Translations under genes and position numbers: made by a program
Source: Actinobacteria bacterium OK074
Lineage (GTDB): Bacteria > Actinomycetota > Actinomycetes > Streptomycetales > Streptomycetaceae
Direction of reading: 5' to 3'
Length of the DNA: 64,000 nucleotides
Assembly: GCA_001298575.1 (NCBI GenBank)
Contig: LJCV01000166.1
Coordinates: forward strand, 1-64,000
Part shown: one piece after another, positions 1 through 9,549 of the stretch
Layout of the letters: each line of letters opens with the position of its first letter
Numbering within the stretch: the stretch's first letter is position 1
Notes under the pieces: model-generated
Seen by the model: the letters and a program-made list of their open reading frames with translations, nothing else
What the model was told of the DNA's origin: nothing
Database searches by the model: none

Positions 1-1851
1 GCTGCGGGACGCCCAGGGCGCGGACGTCCGCTTCGTCGACGCCCGCACGCCCTCCGACCGCTCCTGCACGGCAGCGCTCGCCTCCGACGCCCCGGCCGCC
101 GCCTCGCCGTCGCCCACGCGCGCGGCCAGCTCCGCGCGCAGGGCGTGCGCCTCGGCGGCCCGGGCCGCCAGCCGCGGATCGGCATCGGCGTGCGGCGCGG
201 CGAACGCCTCCAGCTCCGCCACCGCCTCCTCGGCGGCCCGCGCCAACTCCTCGTCCTCCTGGGCGAGATGGACCAGCACACGCGCGCGACCCACCAGCAC
301 GGACGCCGTCTGCCGGGCCCCCGTCCCCTCCCGCCCGAACAGCGCGAGGGCCCCCGCGCGCAGCTCGTCGACCGCGGGCAGGGCCGTGTCGCCGCGGCCG
401 GTCAGGGCGCGGACGAAGGCTCCACGCGCGCGTGCCGCCAGTGCCTCGCCGGGGTCGCCGACCGCCGCGTACAGATCGGCGGCCCGGTCGAAGACCTCGG
501 CGCCCTCGGGGCCGGCGGCCACCGCCTCGTGGTCGGCGAGGTCCGCGCGGTCGCGGGCGTCCAGCTCGACGCCCTCTGCGGCGCGGGCGACCGCGGCCCA
601 CGCGTCCACGGCACTGGGGCGCAGCTCGTCCGCGAGCCGCCGCGCCGTGGCGAGCAGAGCCGGAAGCTCCGGTTCCGCCGCGGTCTCCTTCGGAACGGCC
701 GCCTCGGCCGCCACCGGCCCCGTACGCACCGTCGACCGCACCCCCAGCGGCAGCCGGTCCACCAGCGGGGCCCGGTCCATGCGGGCGCGGATGCGGTCGC
801 CGACGTACGACGTGCCGTTGCGCTCGTCGAAGCGGGCCGCGAGGCCGAGGGCCTCCACGCGCGCGTGGGCGGCGAGTTCACGGGCCGTCCACTCCCGCCC
901 CGCCGGGCCCGGCACCGCGCGCTCGCCGAGGCCCAGCATGACCAGCCGGTCCATCAGCAGCGTCACCACCGCCAGGAAGTCCAGCTTGCTGCGCGGCTCC
1001 CCGGAGTCCGTGAAGTACGCCGGGCGTTCGGCCAGCAGCTCCAGCGCGCGGGCCTCGTTGCCGCTGAGCGCGCAGAACTCCACGTGGTCGGCGTACGAGC
1101 CGCGCATGCTCTCCATGGCCCGCACCAGCCGGAAACCGCGCAGGTGGTGCGCGCGGGCCTCGTCCGGGCGGCCCAGGCGCAGCAGCGGCAGCAGGGAGGA
1201 GGCGAGCACCGCGTGCGGCTCGTGCGCGCACGCGAACTCGCCCTCCAGGACCGGCCGCCACAGCTCCAGCGCCCGCTCGTCGTCGCCGAGGCGGGCCAGC
1301 CACCAGCCCTGGTCGTGCAGTTCGCACGCGTGGCAGTCGGCCATCTCGTCGCGGTCGGCGGCCAGCCAGGCGGCGTACGCCTGTTCGGCCCGCGGCAGAT
1401 CCCCGACGTGCGCGGCGACGCTGAACTCGGCGCCGCGCACCGCCCGTTCGGAGTGACCGGCGAGCCGGTAGCGGTGCTCCATCTCGCCCAGCCACTTCTC
1501 GATGGAGGCGAGCGGCACGTGCGGCTGGCCCAGCATGCCCGCCGACATCCACTTGAACACCCAGTGCAAGGTGTGGATCTCGTACTCGTCGAAGTCCTCG
1601 GGGTGTTCGTCCCACAGGCGCAGCAGGCGCGCGAAGGGGACGAACATCTTGTCCTTCTCGGAGCTGTAGTTGTAGACCTTCAGCTGGTGGCCGAGCGCCT
1701 CGATCACGGCCAGCGGGATGTTCAGCTTCTCGGCCTCGACCAGGAGTTGCTCCGCGCGCGCGTTGCGAGCGGGACCCTCCGGCTGCTCGTAGTTGTCCGC
1801 CAGCGCCCGGCGGAGCGCGTCGAAGTCGCCGGCTGTCGCGAACTGGCTCAT
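1..1851 (-). CDS. TPR-like helical repeat protein, 3' end outside window
   Basis: The reading frame is open from an ATG at 1851 to the window edge, 617 codons with no stop, so the gene is partial. The product is soluble, rich in Ala, Leu, Glu and Arg, and made of short helical segments typical of tetratricopeptide-type repeats. It has no signal peptide or membrane segment. The ATG overlaps the stop of the upstream HSP90-like gene by 4 nt (ATGA, 1848-1851), which implies translational coupling. I infer a scaffold or co-chaperone role beside the HSP90 protein, because TPR proteins are common HSP90 partners. No catalytic motif was seen and the specific function is unknown. Confidence 0.75.
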   Translation of the reverse strand, partial: MSQFATAGDFDALRRALADNYEQPEGPARNARAEQLLVEAEKLNIPLAVIEALGHQLKVYNYSSEKDKMFVPFARLLRLWDEHPEDFDEYEIHTLHWVFKWMSAGMLGQPHVPLASIEKWLGEMEHRYRLAGHSERAVRGAEFSVAAHVGDLPRAEQAYAAWLAADRDEMADCHACELHDQGWWLARLGDDERALELWRPVLEGEFACAHEPHAVLASSLLPLLRLGRPDEARAHHLRGFRLVRAMESMRGSYADHVEFCALSGNEARALELLAERPAYFTDSGEPRSKLDFLAVVTLLMDRLVMLGLGERAVPGPAGREWTARELAAHARVEALGLAARFDERNGTSYVGDRIRARMDRAPLVDRLPLGVRSTVRTGPVAAEAAVPKETAAEPELPALLATARRLADELRPSAVDAWAAVARAAEGVELDARDRADLADHEAVAAGPEGAEVFDRAADLYAAVGDPGEALAARARGAFVRALTGRGDTALPAVDELRAGALALFGREGTGARQTASVLVGRARVLVHLAQEDEELARAAEEAVAELEAFAAPHADADPRLAARAAEAHALRAELAARVGDGEAAAGASEASAAVQERSEGVRASTKRTSAPWASRS

Positions 1852-3692
1852 CGGGAGCCGTCCTCGGGGGAGTCGGTGTGGGTGGCCCATTCGAGCAGGC
1901 CGATGAACGCGCGGTTCAGCAGCGCCGAGTCCGCGGGCCGCAACGGCCGTTGGGCCATCAGCAGCGCCTGGCCGTAGAGCGATTCCGTGGCGGTGCCGAT
2001 GAGTTCGCGGTCGCCGAGCGAACCGATGCGCCGCACCAGGGGGTTGAGGTGGTTGAGGACCAGCCGCGCGCGTGGGGCGCTGCCCCGCAGTGAGCCGAGG
2101 ATCCCCGCCCACAGGTCGTCGGCCTTCTCCTCGGCCTCCGCGCGCGCGTGCTCGTGCCGCGCCGCCCGGTCGTCCAGGTGCAGCGCGGGCACCGACAGCG
2201 GATGGAAGGCCCGCAGGACGACGTCGCACCCCAGCGGGTCGAGCTTCGCGCGCGCGGCCGACAGGAAGCCGGACAGGGCCAGCTCCTCCGCCGGGTCCAC
2301 CGCGTCCAGGTGCGCGGTCACGGTGTCCGCGTCCAGCTCGGCGACCACCGTCCCGGGCCGCACCGACGGCAGCGCCTCGACCAGCTCGGTGTCGTACGTG
2401 TAGCCGCCGTTGACCACCCCGACGCCCTGCGCGGAGGCGATCGGCGCGACCTGGCGGAACTCCTCCACCGTGCGCGTGAAGTGCACCACCGGGTGGCGCG
2501 CGGCGAACTCCTCCAGGGACAGCCGCCCGTCCGTCGTCTCGAACGGCAGCCACGGCAGCATCGTCCGCAGCATCTCCTTGTCGTGCCGCGCAAGGGACTT
2601 GACGCCCAGATGGTGCACCGCCAGGAACGCGCCGAGCCGCTCCGGATCCCCGGCCGCGAGCCCCGTCAGCCAGCCCCGGATGCGCTCACCCAGCGCGTCC
2701 CGGACGGCCGCGAGGGTCTCGTCCTCGTACAGCGACTCGCGCGAGGCGGTGGGCCGCAGGCTGTCCGTGTCCAGCACGCACCGCACGAAGAACGCCCAGT
2801 CCGGCAGCAGCTGTTCGGCCCGCTCGGTCAGCAACATGCCCTTCAGGTGCACCCGGTGACTCGCCCGCTGCGCCGGACTGACCGCGGTCGGCAGCACGTA
2901 CGCCACCCCGCGGATCCCGGCCAGCGGCACGTTCAGCTCGACCGAGTCCAACGGCGTGAACCCGAACAGCTCGTGACAGTGCCGCGCCAGCGCCACCCGC
3001 CGGGCGGTGGGGGAGGGGTAGGGCCGGTCCCAGGGCGCCGGCAGCTCGGTGACCGCCTCCTCGCCCACCCGGACGTCGTAGGGCAGCAGCGCCCCGAAGT
3101 CCCGCGCCAGCGCCCGCACCCGCGCCTCGGTGAGCCACTCCTCGGCCCCCGGCCGCGCCACCAGGTACACGGTGGTGCCGGGCTCGGGCCGCGCCTCCTG
3201 CGGCAGCGTCCGCACCGCGTAGGAACCGTCGTCGGTGGCCGTCCACTCCACGGGCGGCGCCTGCGGGGTCCGCGCGCTGCGGCTGACCACCCGGATGCGC
3301 TCGGCGACCACGAAACACGCCAGCAACCCGATGCCGAACTGCCCCAGGAACCCCGAACGGGCCTCCTGGAGCCCGTCCGCGCGTTTGGAACTGCGGCCGA
3401 TGGTCGCGAGCAGGTCGTGCACGTCGGACTCGGTGAGCCCCACGCCGGAGTCCTCCACCCGCAGCGCCCCGCCGTCCGCGTACAGCCGGACGGTGGCGGG
3501 CGCGCCGGGCTGCTCGGCGCGGCGGGCGGTGATCGCGTCCACGGCGTTCTGCAGCAGTTCGCGCAGGTAGACCTTGGGACTCGAATAGAGGTGATGGGAG
3601 AGCAGGTCCACCAGACCGCGCAGGTCGACCTGGAAGGAGTGGGGTGACTGAGGTGCCTGGGATGACTGCGAGGTCTGGGAATCCATCGTCAC
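1848..3692 (-). CDS. HSP90 family chaperone (HtpG-like)
   Basis: 614 aa, near the usual 620-630 aa of bacterial HtpG. The N-terminal GHKL ATPase fold is clear: the N-box RELLQNAVDA (44-53), DSGVGL (81-86, normally DTGIGM) and GQFGIG (117-122) form the ATP pocket. A middle domain and a short C-terminal dimerisation region follow. Several motif residues differ from canonical HtpG, so this is a divergent actinobacterial branch. The first start is GTG at 3692, with ATG at 3686 as an alternative. Neither has a strong Shine-Dalgarno sequence. It is divergent from recG and coupled to the repeat protein downstream. Confidence 0.85.
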   Translation of the reverse strand: MTMDSQTSQSSQAPQSPHSFQVDLRGLVDLLSHHLYSSPKVYLRELLQNAVDAITARRAEQPGAPATVRLYADGGALRVEDSGVGLTESDVHDLLATIGRSSKRADGLQEARSGFLGQFGIGLLACFVVAERIRVVSRSARTPQAPPVEWTATDDGSYAVRTLPQEARPEPGTTVYLVARPGAEEWLTEARVRALARDFGALLPYDVRVGEEAVTELPAPWDRPYPSPTARRVALARHCHELFGFTPLDSVELNVPLAGIRGVAYVLPTAVSPAQRASHRVHLKGMLLTERAEQLLPDWAFFVRCVLDTDSLRPTASRESLYEDETLAAVRDALGERIRGWLTGLAAGDPERLGAFLAVHHLGVKSLARHDKEMLRTMLPWLPFETTDGRLSLEEFAARHPVVHFTRTVEEFRQVAPIASAQGVGVVNGGYTYDTELVEALPSVRPGTVVAELDADTVTAHLDAVDPAEELALSGFLSAARAKLDPLGCDVVLRAFHPLSVPALHLDDRAARHEHARAEAEEKADDLWAGILGSLRGSAPRARLVLNHLNPLVRRIGSLGDRELIGTATESLYGQALLMAQRPLRPADSALLNRAFIGLLEWATHTDSPEDGSR

Positions 3693-3852
3693 TGCGCCGC
3701 GGGTGGGGGACTTCGACGGCGCGGGGGTCGGGCGGTCCCGGTGGGGCGGTGACCGCGGGGGCTTGGCCGGGGCGTCATCCTAGGCCCCGAACGAGCCGCC
3801 CGACCAGCGGCTTTGCCGGACGTATACGGCATTGTCAGTGCCGTGGTGTGCA
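3693..3852. promoter_or_regulatory. Divergent intergenic region, HSP90-like gene / recG
   Basis: 160 nt between two divergent starts, so promoters for both genes should lie here. I see no HspR (HAIR) or HrcA (CIRCE) operator, so heat regulation is not supported by the sequence. Confidence 0.4.
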
Positions 3853-6096
3853 ATGGATCTCGTGCCCGCACTGGAAGAACCGCTGAAGAACGCGCTCGGC
3901 GCCGCCACCGCGAAGGTGATGGCCGAGCACCTCGGCCTGCACACGGTCGGTGACCTTCTCCACCACTATCCGCGCAGATACGAGGAGCGCGGCCGGCTCA
4001 CCCACCTGGCCGACCTGCCGATGGACGAGCACGTCACGGTGGTCGCCCAGGTCGCCGACGCCCGCCTGCACACCTTCGCCTCCGCCAGGGCGCCGCGCGG
4101 CAAGGGCCAGCGACTCGAAGTCACCATCACGGACGGCAACGGCCGCCTCCAGCTGGTCTTCTTCGGCAACGGCGTGCACAAACCGCACAAGGAACTCCTC
4201 CCGGGCACGCGCGCACTGTTCGCCGGCAAGGTCTCCGTCTTCAACCGCAAACTCCAACTCGCCCACCCCGCCTACGAACTGCTGGGCGGCGAGGACGAGT
4301 CGGAGACCTCCGAAACGGTCGAGGGCTGGGCCGGCGCCCTCATCCCGATCTACCCCGCCACCGCCAAACTGGAGTCCTGGAAGATCGCCAAATCCCTCCA
4401 GACGGTGCTGCCCGCCGCCCAGGAGGCGATCGACCCCCTGCCCCCCTCCCTGCGCGACGGCCGGGGCCTGCTCCCCCTCCCCGAAGCCCTCCTGAAGATC
4501 CATCAGCCCCGCACCCCCGCCGACCACCAGAGCGCCCGCGACCGCCTCAAGTGGGACGAGGCGTTCGTCCTCCAGGTCGCCCTCGCACGCCGCCGCCACG
4601 CCGACGCCCAACTCCCGGCCACCCCCCGCGAAGCGGCCCCCGACGGCCTCCTCACCGCCTTCGACGCCAAACTCCCCTTCACCCTCACGGAAGGCCAGCA
4701 GAAGGTCACCCGCGAGATCTTCGGGGACCTGGCGACCGAGCATCCGATGCACCGGCTGCTCCAGGGCGAGGTCGGCAGCGGAAAGACGATGGTGGCCCTG
4801 CGCGCCATGCTCGCCGTCGTCGACTCCGGCGGGCAGGCCGCCATGCTCGCCCCGACCGAGGTGCTCGCCCAGCAGCACCACCGGTCGGTCGTGGAGATGA
4901 TGGGCGAGTTGGCCGAGGGCGGCATGCTCGGCGGCTCCGACCGGGCCACGAAGGTCGTGCTGCTGACCGGCTCCATGGGCACCGCCGCCCGGCGCCAGGC
5001 GCTGCTCGACCTCGTCACCGGAGAGGCCGGCATCGTGATCGGCACGCACGCGTTGATCGAGGACAAGGTGCGGTTCCACGACCTCGGCCTGGTCGTCGTG
5101 GACGAACAGCACCGCTTCGGCGTCGAACAGCGCGACGCGTTGCGCGGCAAGGGCAACACCGCCCAGGGCGAGAAACGCACCCCGCACCTGCTGGTCATGA
5201 CCGCCACCCCCATCCCGCGCACCGTCGCCATGACCGTCTTCGGCGACCTGGAGACCTCCGTCCTCGACCAGCTCCCCGCCGGGCGCTCACCCATCGCCAG
5301 CCATGTCGTCCCCGCCGCCGACAAACCCCACTTCCTCGCCCGCGCGTGGGAACGCGTCCGTGAAGAGGTCACCAACGGCCACCAGGCGTACGTCGTCTGC
5401 CCCCGCATCGGCGACGAGGAGGACTCGTCGAAGAAGGGCGCCAAGAAGAAGTCCGCGGAGGACGAGGCCACGGCCGACAAACGCCCCCCGCTCGCCGTCC
5501 TCGACGTGGCCGACCAGCTCACCAAGGGCCCCCTCCAGGGCCTCAAGGTCGAGATCCTGCACGGCCGCATGCAGCCCGACGACAAGGACGCCGTCATGCG
5601 CCGCTTCGCCGCCGGTGAGACCGACGTCCTGGTCGCCACCACGGTCATCGAGGTCGGCGTCAACGTGCCGAACGCCACCGCCATGGTGATCATGGACGCC
5701 GACCGCTTCGGCGTCTCCCAGCTCCACCAGCTGCGCGGTCGCGTGGGCCGCGGCTCGGCACCCGGCCTCTGCCTCCTGGTCACCGAGATGCCCGAGGCCA
5801 GCGCGGCCCGCCAACGCCTCAACGCGGTCGCCTCGACCCTGGACGGCTTCGAACTCTCCCGCATCGACCTCGAACAACGCCGCGAGGGAGACGTCCTGGG
5901 CCAGGCCCAGTCCGGCGCCCGCTCCAGCCTGCGCATGCTCGCGGTCATCGAGGACGAGGAGATCATCGCGGAGGCGAGGGAGGAGGCGGCGGCGGTGGTG
6001 GCAGCAGACCCGGACCTGGCCCGACTGCCCGGCCTGCGCACAGCCCTGGAGGCCCTCCTGGACGAGGAGAGGGAGCAGTACTTGGACAAGGGGTGA
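3853..6096 (+). CDS. recG: ATP-dependent DNA helicase RecG
   Basis: A monomeric superfamily 2 helicase that regresses stalled forks and migrates branched DNA. The ATG at 3853 gives 747 aa starting MDLVPALEEP; an in-frame extension to 3832 is unlikely. An OB-fold wedge domain lies in the first 150 residues. The Walker A motif GEVGSGKT is at about 306-313, the DEQH box at about 417-420, and the C-terminal helicase lobe with the TRG-type region runs from about 480 to 690. A Lys-rich insert of about 25 residues sits in the C-terminal helicase region and looks like a surface loop. The gene is probably transcribed on its own or with rsmD. Confidence 0.96.
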   Translation: MDLVPALEEPLKNALGAATAKVMAEHLGLHTVGDLLHHYPRRYEERGRLTHLADLPMDEHVTVVAQVADARLHTFASARAPRGKGQRLEVTITDGNGRLQLVFFGNGVHKPHKELLPGTRALFAGKVSVFNRKLQLAHPAYELLGGEDESETSETVEGWAGALIPIYPATAKLESWKIAKSLQTVLPAAQEAIDPLPPSLRDGRGLLPLPEALLKIHQPRTPADHQSARDRLKWDEAFVLQVALARRRHADAQLPATPREAAPDGLLTAFDAKLPFTLTEGQQKVTREIFGDLATEHPMHRLLQGEVGSGKTMVALRAMLAVVDSGGQAAMLAPTEVLAQQHHRSVVEMMGELAEGGMLGGSDRATKVVLLTGSMGTAARRQALLDLVTGEAGIVIGTHALIEDKVRFHDLGLVVVDEQHRFGVEQRDALRGKGNTAQGEKRTPHLLVMTATPIPRTVAMTVFGDLETSVLDQLPAGRSPIASHVVPAADKPHFLARAWERVREEVTNGHQAYVVCPRIGDEEDSSKKGAKKKSAEDEATADKRPPLAVLDVADQLTKGPLQGLKVEILHGRMQPDDKDAVMRRFAAGETDVLVATTVIEVGVNVPNATAMVIMDADRFGVSQLHQLRGRVGRGSAPGLCLLVTEMPEASAARQRLNAVASTLDGFELSRIDLEQRREGDVLGQAQSGARSSLRMLAVIEDEEIIAEAREEAAAVVAADPDLARLPGLRTALEALLDEEREQYLDKG

Positions 6097-6121
6097 GGGC
6101 AGTATTCGACCAGAGGGTGAC

Positions 6122-6180
6122 GGCAGCCGCGCGCCTTTAAGGGGCGCGGGGAACTGCGCGATCAGCCACGATGGACCTGC
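6122..6180 (+). repeat. Interspersed GC-rich repeat, copy 1
   Basis: A 33-nt core at 6139-6171 reads AAGGGGCGCGGGGAACTGCG and on to GATCAGCCACGA. The same 33 nt occur identically, in inverse orientation, at 36788-36820. The GGGGCGCGGGGAAC part recurs in a hairpin at 52734-52772. It sits between recG and rsmD and touches no gene. Confidence 0.7.
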
Positions 6181-6205
6181 ACACACTCACGAACAAGGAC
6201 CCCAG

Positions 6206-6814
6206 ATGACCCGCGTGATCGCCGGCACAGCCGGCGGAAGACGCCTCGCCGTCCCACCGGGAACCGGCACCCGCCCCACCTCCGACCGCGCCAGAGAGGC
6301 CCTCTTCTCCACCTGGCAGGCCTTCCTCCCCGCCCCCCTGGAAGGGACCCCCACCCCCCTGGAAGGCACCCGCGTCCTGGACCTCTACGCCGGCTCCGGC
6401 GCCGTAGGTCTGGAAGCACTCTCCCGCGGCGCCGCCCACGCCCTCCTCGTCGAGGCCGACCCCCGCGCCGCCCGCACCGTACGGGAGAACGCCAAGAGCC
6501 TCGCCCTGCCCGGCGCCGAGGTCAGACAGGGCAAAGCGGAACAGATCATCAAGGCACCGGCGCCGCCGCAGCCGTACGACCTCGTGTTCCTGGACCCCCC
6601 GTACGCCGTCCCGGACGGCGATCTTCGCGAGATTCTGCTCACACTCCGCTCGGAAGGCTGGCTCGCGGCCGAAGCCCTCGTCACCGTGGAGCGCAGCACC
6701 AGAGGCGGTCCATTCCACTGGCCGGACGGTTTCGACGCGATCAGGTCCCGTCGCTACGGCGAAGGGACGTTTTGGTACGGTCGCGCCGCCTCTACGTGCG
6801 AAGACGCACGATGA
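6206..6814 (+). CDS. rsmD: 16S rRNA (guanine966-N2)-methyltransferase RsmD
   Basis: 202 aa, the size of the RsmD family, which methylates G966 of 16S rRNA in the assembled 30S subunit using SAM. The SAM-binding motif [14 protein letters not shown] is at about 59-72 and the catalytic DPPY motif at 130-133. A small in-frame duplication gives PLEGT twice (about 6344-6368) just before the SAM motif. The stop overlaps a possible ATG of coaD at 6811. The rsmD-coaD pairing is conserved in many actinobacteria and supports both calls. Confidence 0.93.
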   Translation: MTRVIAGTAGGRRLAVPPGTGTRPTSDRAREALFSTWQAFLPAPLEGTPTPLEGTRVLDLYAGSGAVGLEALSRGAAHALLVEADPRAARTVRENAKSLALPGAEVRQGKAEQIIKAPAPPQPYDLVFLDPPYAVPDGDLREILLTLRSEGWLAAEALVTVERSTRGGPFHWPDGFDAIRSRRYGEGTFWYGRAASTCEDAR

Positions 6815-6840
6815 CCGGACCGGAGAGCGAGGGATCACTA

Positions 6841-7320
6841 GTGCGCCGCGCCGTCTGTCCCGGGTCGTTCGACCCTGTCACCAACGGACACCTCGACATC
6901 ATTGGCCGCGCCTCCAAGCTGTACGACGAGGTCTACGTCGCGGTGATGATCAACCAGGCCAAGAAGGGCCTGTTCGAGATCGAGGAGCGGATGGAACTGA
7001 TCCGCCAGGTCACCATCGAGTACGAGAACGTGATCGTCGAGTCCCACCACGGCCTCCTCGTCGACTTCTGCAAGCAGCGCGACATCCCCGCCATCGTCAA
7101 GGGGCTGCGGGCCGTCAGCGACTTCGACTACGAGTTGCAGATGGCGCAGATGAACAACGGCCTCTCGGGCGTGGAGACCCTCTTCATCCCCACCAACCCC
7201 ACCTACAGCTTCCTGTCCTCCTCCCTCGTCAAGGAGGTCGCGACCTGGGGTGGGGACGTCGCCCACCTGGTGCCGCCGGCCGTCCTGGAGGCTCTCACCA
7301 AGCGGCTGGGCAAGGACTGA
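6841..7320 (+). CDS. coaD: Phosphopantetheine adenylyltransferase
   Basis: Catalyses the penultimate step of coenzyme A synthesis: 4'-phosphopantetheine plus ATP gives dephospho-CoA. The GTG at 6841 gives 159 aa, the normal CoaD length, and starts (M)[19 protein letters not shown], where TNGH is the nucleotidyltransferase HxGH-type motif. The SSS(L)VK motif is near residue 127. A GAGGG sequence 8 nt upstream supports this start. An ATG at 6811, overlapping the rsmD stop as ATGA, would add 10 residues not typical of the family. Confidence 0.95.
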   Translation: MRRAVCPGSFDPVTNGHLDIIGRASKLYDEVYVAVMINQAKKGLFEIEERMELIRQVTIEYENVIVESHHGLLVDFCKQRDIPAIVKGLRAVSDFDYELQMAQMNNGLSGVETLFIPTNPTYSFLSSSLVKEVATWGGDVAHLVPPAVLEALTKRLGKD

Positions 7321-7461
7321 GGCGCTCGGGAACATCTGTGCGGCCGTACAGGAAACACACCGGAATCCGACAATCCGTCACCCGGTGTCCGCCGGGTGCC
7401 CGGGGGTCGTACAGTCGATCCGTCCGTCTCCAACACAGCTGTAGAGAGTGGCGAGCACACC

Positions 7462-8535
7462 GTGGACGTGCAGAAGAAGCTCGACGAGATCGTCGCCGCG
7501 GTCTCCGGCGCCCGGTCCATGCCCATGTCGGCCTCGTGCGTGGTCAACCGCGCCGAACTCCTGGAGAAGCTGGAGGAGTTGCGCGGCGCCCTGCCCGGCT
7601 CGCTGGCCGAGGCGCAGGAGCTGATCGGCGGCCGTGAGGAGATGGTCGAGCAGGCCCGCCAGGAGGCGGAGCAGATCATCCGGACCGCGCACGCCGAGCG
7701 CGGCGCGCTGATCTCCGACACCGAGGTCGCCCGCCGCTCGCAGAACGAGGCCGACCGCATCCTCTCCGAGGCCCGCAAGGAGGCCGAGGAGGTCCGCGCC
7801 GAGGCCGACGACTACGTCGACTCCAAGCTCGCCAACTTCGAGGTCGTCCTCACCAAGACCCTCGGCTCGGTCGGCCGTGGCCGCGAGAAGCTCCTCGGCA
7901 CCGGCCCCGGCCTGGACGACCAGGGCTACGAGGACGAGGACGCCCCCGAGCGCAGCCACGACCCCGAGACCCTGCGCCGCGACGCCGACGCCTACGTCGA
8001 CACCAAGCTCGGCGCCTTCGAGGCGGTGCTGGCCAAGACCCTGGAGGCCGTCGGCCGCGGCCGGGACAAGCTCCACGGCCGGATCGCCACCGACGACCTC
8101 GGCGCGCTCGCCGCGGACGACGACGGCGCCCCCAAGCAGCACACCAGCGACGCCGACTACCTCGCCGGCCTCTCCGACACCCCCGCGGCACCCGCCGCCG
8201 TCGTCGAGCCGCCGCAGCCGGACGTCCCGGCCCAGCCCGCCTACGCCCAGCAGGACACCTACGGCTACCAGGACCAGTACGGCTACCAGCAGCAGCCGTA
8301 CGCTCAGGACGAGCAGTACGCCCAGCAGGACGCGTACGGCTACGCGCAGACCGCCGACCCCTACGCCGCCGCCGGGTACGCGCAGCAGCAGCCCGGCTAC
8401 GACCAGCAGACCGGGTACGACCAGGGGCAGCAGCAGTACGCGCAGACGCAGTCGCTCGACGAGACCAGCCTCTTCGACACCAGCATGATCAGCGCGGAGC
8501 AGCTGCGGGCGTACGAGCAGGAGCGCGGCCTGTAA
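7462..8535 (+). CDS. DivIVA-like coiled-coil protein with Gln/Tyr-rich tail
   Basis: 357 aa from GTG 7462; GTG 7468 is possible. The first half is charged heptad-rich coiled coil (about 35-110), followed by two related blocks ending in VGRGREKLLGT and VGRGRDKLHGR, so it carries an internal duplication. The last 110 residues are low complexity, dominated by Gln, Tyr, Ala, Gly and Asp in YGYQ/YAQQ-type repeats, and end in a conserved-looking acidic segment. Orthologues next to coaD in Streptomyces are annotated as DivIVA-like or ATP synthase b-like; the molecular role is not established. I infer a filament or scaffold protein with a disordered tail. Confidence 0.85.
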   Translation: MDVQKKLDEIVAAVSGARSMPMSASCVVNRAELLEKLEELRGALPGSLAEAQELIGGREEMVEQARQEAEQIIRTAHAERGALISDTEVARRSQNEADRILSEARKEAEEVRAEADDYVDSKLANFEVVLTKTLGSVGRGREKLLGTGPGLDDQGYEDEDAPERSHDPETLRRDADAYVDTKLGAFEAVLAKTLEAVGRGRDKLHGRIATDDLGALAADDDGAPKQHTSDADYLAGLSDTPAAPAAVVEPPQPDVPAQPAYAQQDTYGYQDQYGYQQQPYAQDEQYAQQDAYGYAQTADPYAAAGYAQQQPGYDQQTGYDQGQQQYAQTQSLDETSLFDTSMISAEQLRAYEQERGL

Positions 8536-8700
8536 CTCCCGCGCGGCCGGGGGACCGGATTGGGCCGAAAGGGAAAGGTCCAGTATCCTGGCTCTTCGGT
8601 CGCGCGTACGCTCGCGCTCACCGCTGCCCAGACTCAAAAGGTAGATTTACCTATCTCGTGTGTGGGCATCCCCCTCTGGCTTCGAAGACCGAAAGCAGGA
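8536..8700 (+). promoter_or_regulatory. Leader of the DUF177-rpmF-rnc gene group
   Basis: 165 nt upstream of the DUF177 gene, containing an AT-richer stretch around 8637-8660. This is the likely promoter region for the ribosomal gene group. I could not assign -35 and -10 boxes with confidence. Confidence 0.3.
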
Positions 8701-9354
8701 ATGGCCCTGAACGCCCGCCTCGACCACCGCAACCCCCTCGTGTTCGACACGCACGAGCTGGGTCGGCGTCCTGGCGCGCTCCAGCGCCTGTCCCGTTCGA
8801 TCGAGGCTCCCAAGGATCTGGGGATCCAGGGAGTCATCGGGGTGCCGGAAGGCGCCCCGGTGGAGCTCGAACTCCGCCTGGAGTCGGTCATGGAGGGCGT
8901 ACTCGTCACGGGTACCGCCCGTGCGGACGCCGCGGGGGAGTGCGTAAGGTGTCTGGAGCCGCTGGAGCTTGCCCTCCGCGCGGACTTCCAGGAGATGTTC
9001 TCGTACCCTGACGCAGACGACCGGGGCCGCAGCAAAGCGGAACCGGCCGACGACGCCGAGGACGACGAGGACAGGTTCTTCATCGAGGACGGTTTGTTCG
9101 ACCTCGAACCCGTGCTGCGGGATGCGGTGGTGCTCGCACTGCCGATGCAGCCGGTGTGCCAGGACGACTGTCCGGGCCTGTGCTCCGTGTGCGGAGCCCT
9201 GCTCGCGGACGCCCCGGACCACCACCATGACGCCGTCGACATCCGTTGGGCGGCTTTGCAGGGACTCGCCGGTTCACTCGAAGACGGCGAGAAGGACGAG
9301 TTGAGCGGCGAAGCGTCTGAGTCAGCACGCGCCGCCGAGAAGCAGGAGAAGTAG
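8701..9354 (+). CDS. yceD: DUF177 (YceD) family protein
   Basis: 217 aa, ATG preceded by AGCAGGA. The family lies next to rpmF in almost all bacteria and is linked to 23S rRNA accumulation and large-subunit biogenesis in plants and E. coli. The C-terminal part has the cysteine cluster [13 protein letters not shown], probably a metal site, and an upstream [10 protein letters not shown] long acidic stretch lies in the middle. The rpmF start follows the stop after 2 nt, so the two are co-translated. Confidence 0.88.
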   Translation: MALNARLDHRNPLVFDTHELGRRPGALQRLSRSIEAPKDLGIQGVIGVPEGAPVELELRLESVMEGVLVTGTARADAAGECVRCLEPLELALRADFQEMFSYPDADDRGRSKAEPADDAEDDEDRFFIEDGLFDLEPVLRDAVVLALPMQPVCQDDCPGLCSVCGALLADAPDHHHDAVDIRWAALQGLAGSLEDGEKDELSGEASESARAAEKQEK

Positions 9355-9356
9355 CC

Positions 9357-9530
9357 GTGGCTGTTCCGAAGCGGAAGATGTCGCGCAGCAACACGCGCCA
9401 CCGCCGGTCGCAGTGGAAGGCTGCGGTCCCCACCCTGGTTGCGTGCGAGCGCTGCCACGAGCCGAAGCTGCAGCACATCGCGTGCCCGTCGTGCGGCACC
9501 TACAACAAGCGCCAGGTCCTCGAGGTCTGA
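9357..9530 (+). CDS. rpmF: 50S ribosomal protein bL32
   Basis: 57 aa, GTG start with AGGAGAA about 8 nt upstream, too short for a 60-aa ORF cut-off. It starts (M)[19 protein letters not shown], the bL32 signature. It keeps the zinc ribbon as CERC and CPSC pairs, so this is the zinc-binding (C+) form; Streptomyces often carries additional zinc-free paralogues elsewhere that are induced on zinc limitation. It lies between yceD and rnc in one transcription unit. Confidence 0.95.
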   Translation: MAVPKRKMSRSNTRHRRSQWKAAVPTLVACERCHEPKLQHIACPSCGTYNKRQVLEV

Positions 9531-9549
9531 GCGGCTGGTGAGAGGTCTG

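Noticed and set aside
145..1977. 610-codon plus-strand ORF
   Set aside because: It is antisense to the repeat-protein and HSP90 genes, has Arg/Gly/Pro composition of out-of-frame GC-rich DNA and no homologous motif.
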